Below are positions 5,711-6,507 of a DNA stretch of 6,507 nucleotides, piece by piece. The translations under genes and the position numbers were made by a program. The notes under the pieces were generated by a model. The model worked only from the letters and a program-made list of their open reading frames with translations, was not told the origin of the DNA and searched no databases. The stretch is taken from NCBI GenBank assembly GCA_937952245.1, contig CALFYS010000083.1, forward strand, positions 1-6,507, given 5' to 3'. This stretch comes from an uncultured Alphaproteobacteria bacterium. GTDB lineage: Bacteria; Pseudomonadota; Alphaproteobacteria; Puniceispirillales; UBA1172. Positions within the stretch are counted from its first letter, which is position 1; each line of letters starts with the position of its first letter.

Positions 5711-6507
5711 ATGCAGCCTGAACGTGGTTTCCCAAAAGCTGAATTTGAACAACGGCTGGCTAAGGTGCAATCCGCCATGGCCGCTGATGCGATTGACGTG
5801 TTGTTGCTGACCCAAGAACATGACATTCGCTATATGACAGGATTTATGACGCCGTTTTGGCAAAGCCCAACCCGCCCTTGGTTTGTGGTCATCCCAAAGT
5901 CAGGCCTGCCGAAAGCGGTGATCCCCACCATTGGTCGTGAGGTGATGAAACGCTGTTTCACTGATGCGGTTCATTGTTTTGCCGCCCCTTCCAATACCGA
6001 TGACGGCATCATGCTTTTGGGGCAGGTGATCGCTGATTGCGCGGGCACATCTCCTGTTTTGGGCATGATGATCGGTGCTGAAACAAAATTGATGATGCCG
6101 TTGATGGATATGGAAGTCTTGATTGAGGCTATTGGCACGCCGGAATTGGTTGATGCCACTGAAATCCTGCGGTCAGCGCGGATGGTAAAATCCCCCCTTG
6201 AGATTGCCAAGCTTCGGCATATTTGCGGTCTGGCCAGCGATGTCTTTAACGCCATGCCGGAATGGGCGCATATCGGGCAAAGCCTTCGGTCAGTGTTCAG
6301 CACGTTTAAAATCAACGCCCTTAACGCGGGGATTGATGACGTGTCGTATCTGGTGGGGAACGCTGGCCAAGGCGGGTATGATGATATTATCTCACCCCCC
6401 GGGGAAGACCCGATCCAATCCGGTGATGTGTTGATGCTGGATACAGGCTGTCTATGGGATGGCTATTTCTGTGACTTTGACCGTAATTACGGTTTTGGTG
6501 ATGTCTC
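5711..6507 (+). CDS. M24 family (Xaa-Pro peptidase/creatinase-like) enzyme, 3' end missing
   Basis: The frame is open from ATG 5711 to the window edge (265 residues and two bases). GAGG at 5700-5703, 7 nt upstream, supports the start. Residues about 10-145 form a creatinase-type N-terminal domain, including LLLTQEHDIRYMTGF. The linker RMVKSPLEIAKLRHI (about 158-172) is the typical entry into the M24 pita-bread fold. The first two metal-ligand positions are visible: Asp244 in MLDTG and Asp255 in FCDFDRN, 11 residues apart as in PepP and methionine aminopeptidase. The later His and two Glu ligands would lie beyond the edge. Members of this fold include Xaa-Pro peptidases, ectoine hydrolase, creatinase and the DMSP lyase DddP, so peptidase activity is not assured. 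The His usually found upstream of the first Asp is missing (see findings). It follows the DadA-like gene by 30 bp and is probably in the same operon. Confidence 0.85.
   Translation, partial: MQPERGFPKAEFEQRLAKVQSAMAADAIDVLLLTQEHDIRYMTGFMTPFWQSPTRPWFVVIPKSGLPKAVIPTIGREVMKRCFTDAVHCFAAPSNTDDGIMLLGQVIADCAGTSPVLGMMIGAETKLMMPLMDMEVLIEAIGTPELVDATEILRSARMVKSPLEIAKLRHICGLASDVFNAMPEWAHIGQSLRSVFSTFKINALNAGIDDVSYLVGNAGQGGYDDIISPPGEDPIQSGDVLMLDTGCLWDGYFCDFDRNYGFGDV

Noticed and set aside
5711..6507. Calling the M24 enzyme the DMSP lyase DddP.
   Set aside because: The visible Asp pair has the canonical 11-residue spacing in an MLDTG context and the N-terminal domain looks like a general creatinase/Xaa-Pro peptidase; no DddP-specific feature is evident.

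Overview
This 6.5 kb window looks like ordinary chromosome from a Gram-negative bacterium of roughly balanced GC. I lean towards an alphaproteobacterium, possibly a marine or environmental one. The clues are a promoter at 1931-1957 that fits the Caulobacter-type housekeeping pattern, and the paired DAO-family flavoenzymes with an M24 enzyme that are common in that class. This is inference; there is no rRNA or other phylogenetic marker.

The left third (1-1890) carries two genes for type IV pilin-like (pseudopilin) proteins that converge on each other. The plus-strand gene (32-670) has a PilX/GspK-like N-terminus without the usual Glu at mature position 5. The minus-strand gene (730-1890) has a textbook prepilin site with Glu+5 and resembles PilW/GspJ-class minor pilins. 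It carries two Cys-bounded modules that look like an internal duplication. Between them lie a small inverted repeat and a 13-bp imperfect tandem repeat.

The divergent intergenic region (1891-2043) holds a good promoter for a rightward operon of at least four genes that runs off the right edge. In order these are an MFS transporter (2044-3306), an FAD oxidoreductase of the L-2-hydroxyglutarate oxidase-like branch of the DAO superfamily (3312-4439), a DadA-like FAD amino-acid dehydrogenase (4436-5680), and the N-terminal two thirds or so of an M24 'pita-bread' enzyme of the Xaa-Pro peptidase/creatinase type (5711 to the edge). Spacing is tight (5-bp gap, 4-bp overlap, 30-bp gap) and the last three genes have clear Shine-Dalgarno sites, so co-expression is very likely.

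The gene set suggests uptake and breakdown of a small nitrogenous compound: import by the MFS protein, hydrolysis by the M24 enzyme, and oxidation of amine or 2-hydroxy acid intermediates by the two flavoenzymes. The substrate cannot be read from the sequence. I see no mobile element, CRISPR array, tRNA or rRNA. The most interesting points are the possible unassigned catabolic pathway, the M24 enzyme without the usual active-site His, and the duplicated Cys module in the minor pilin.
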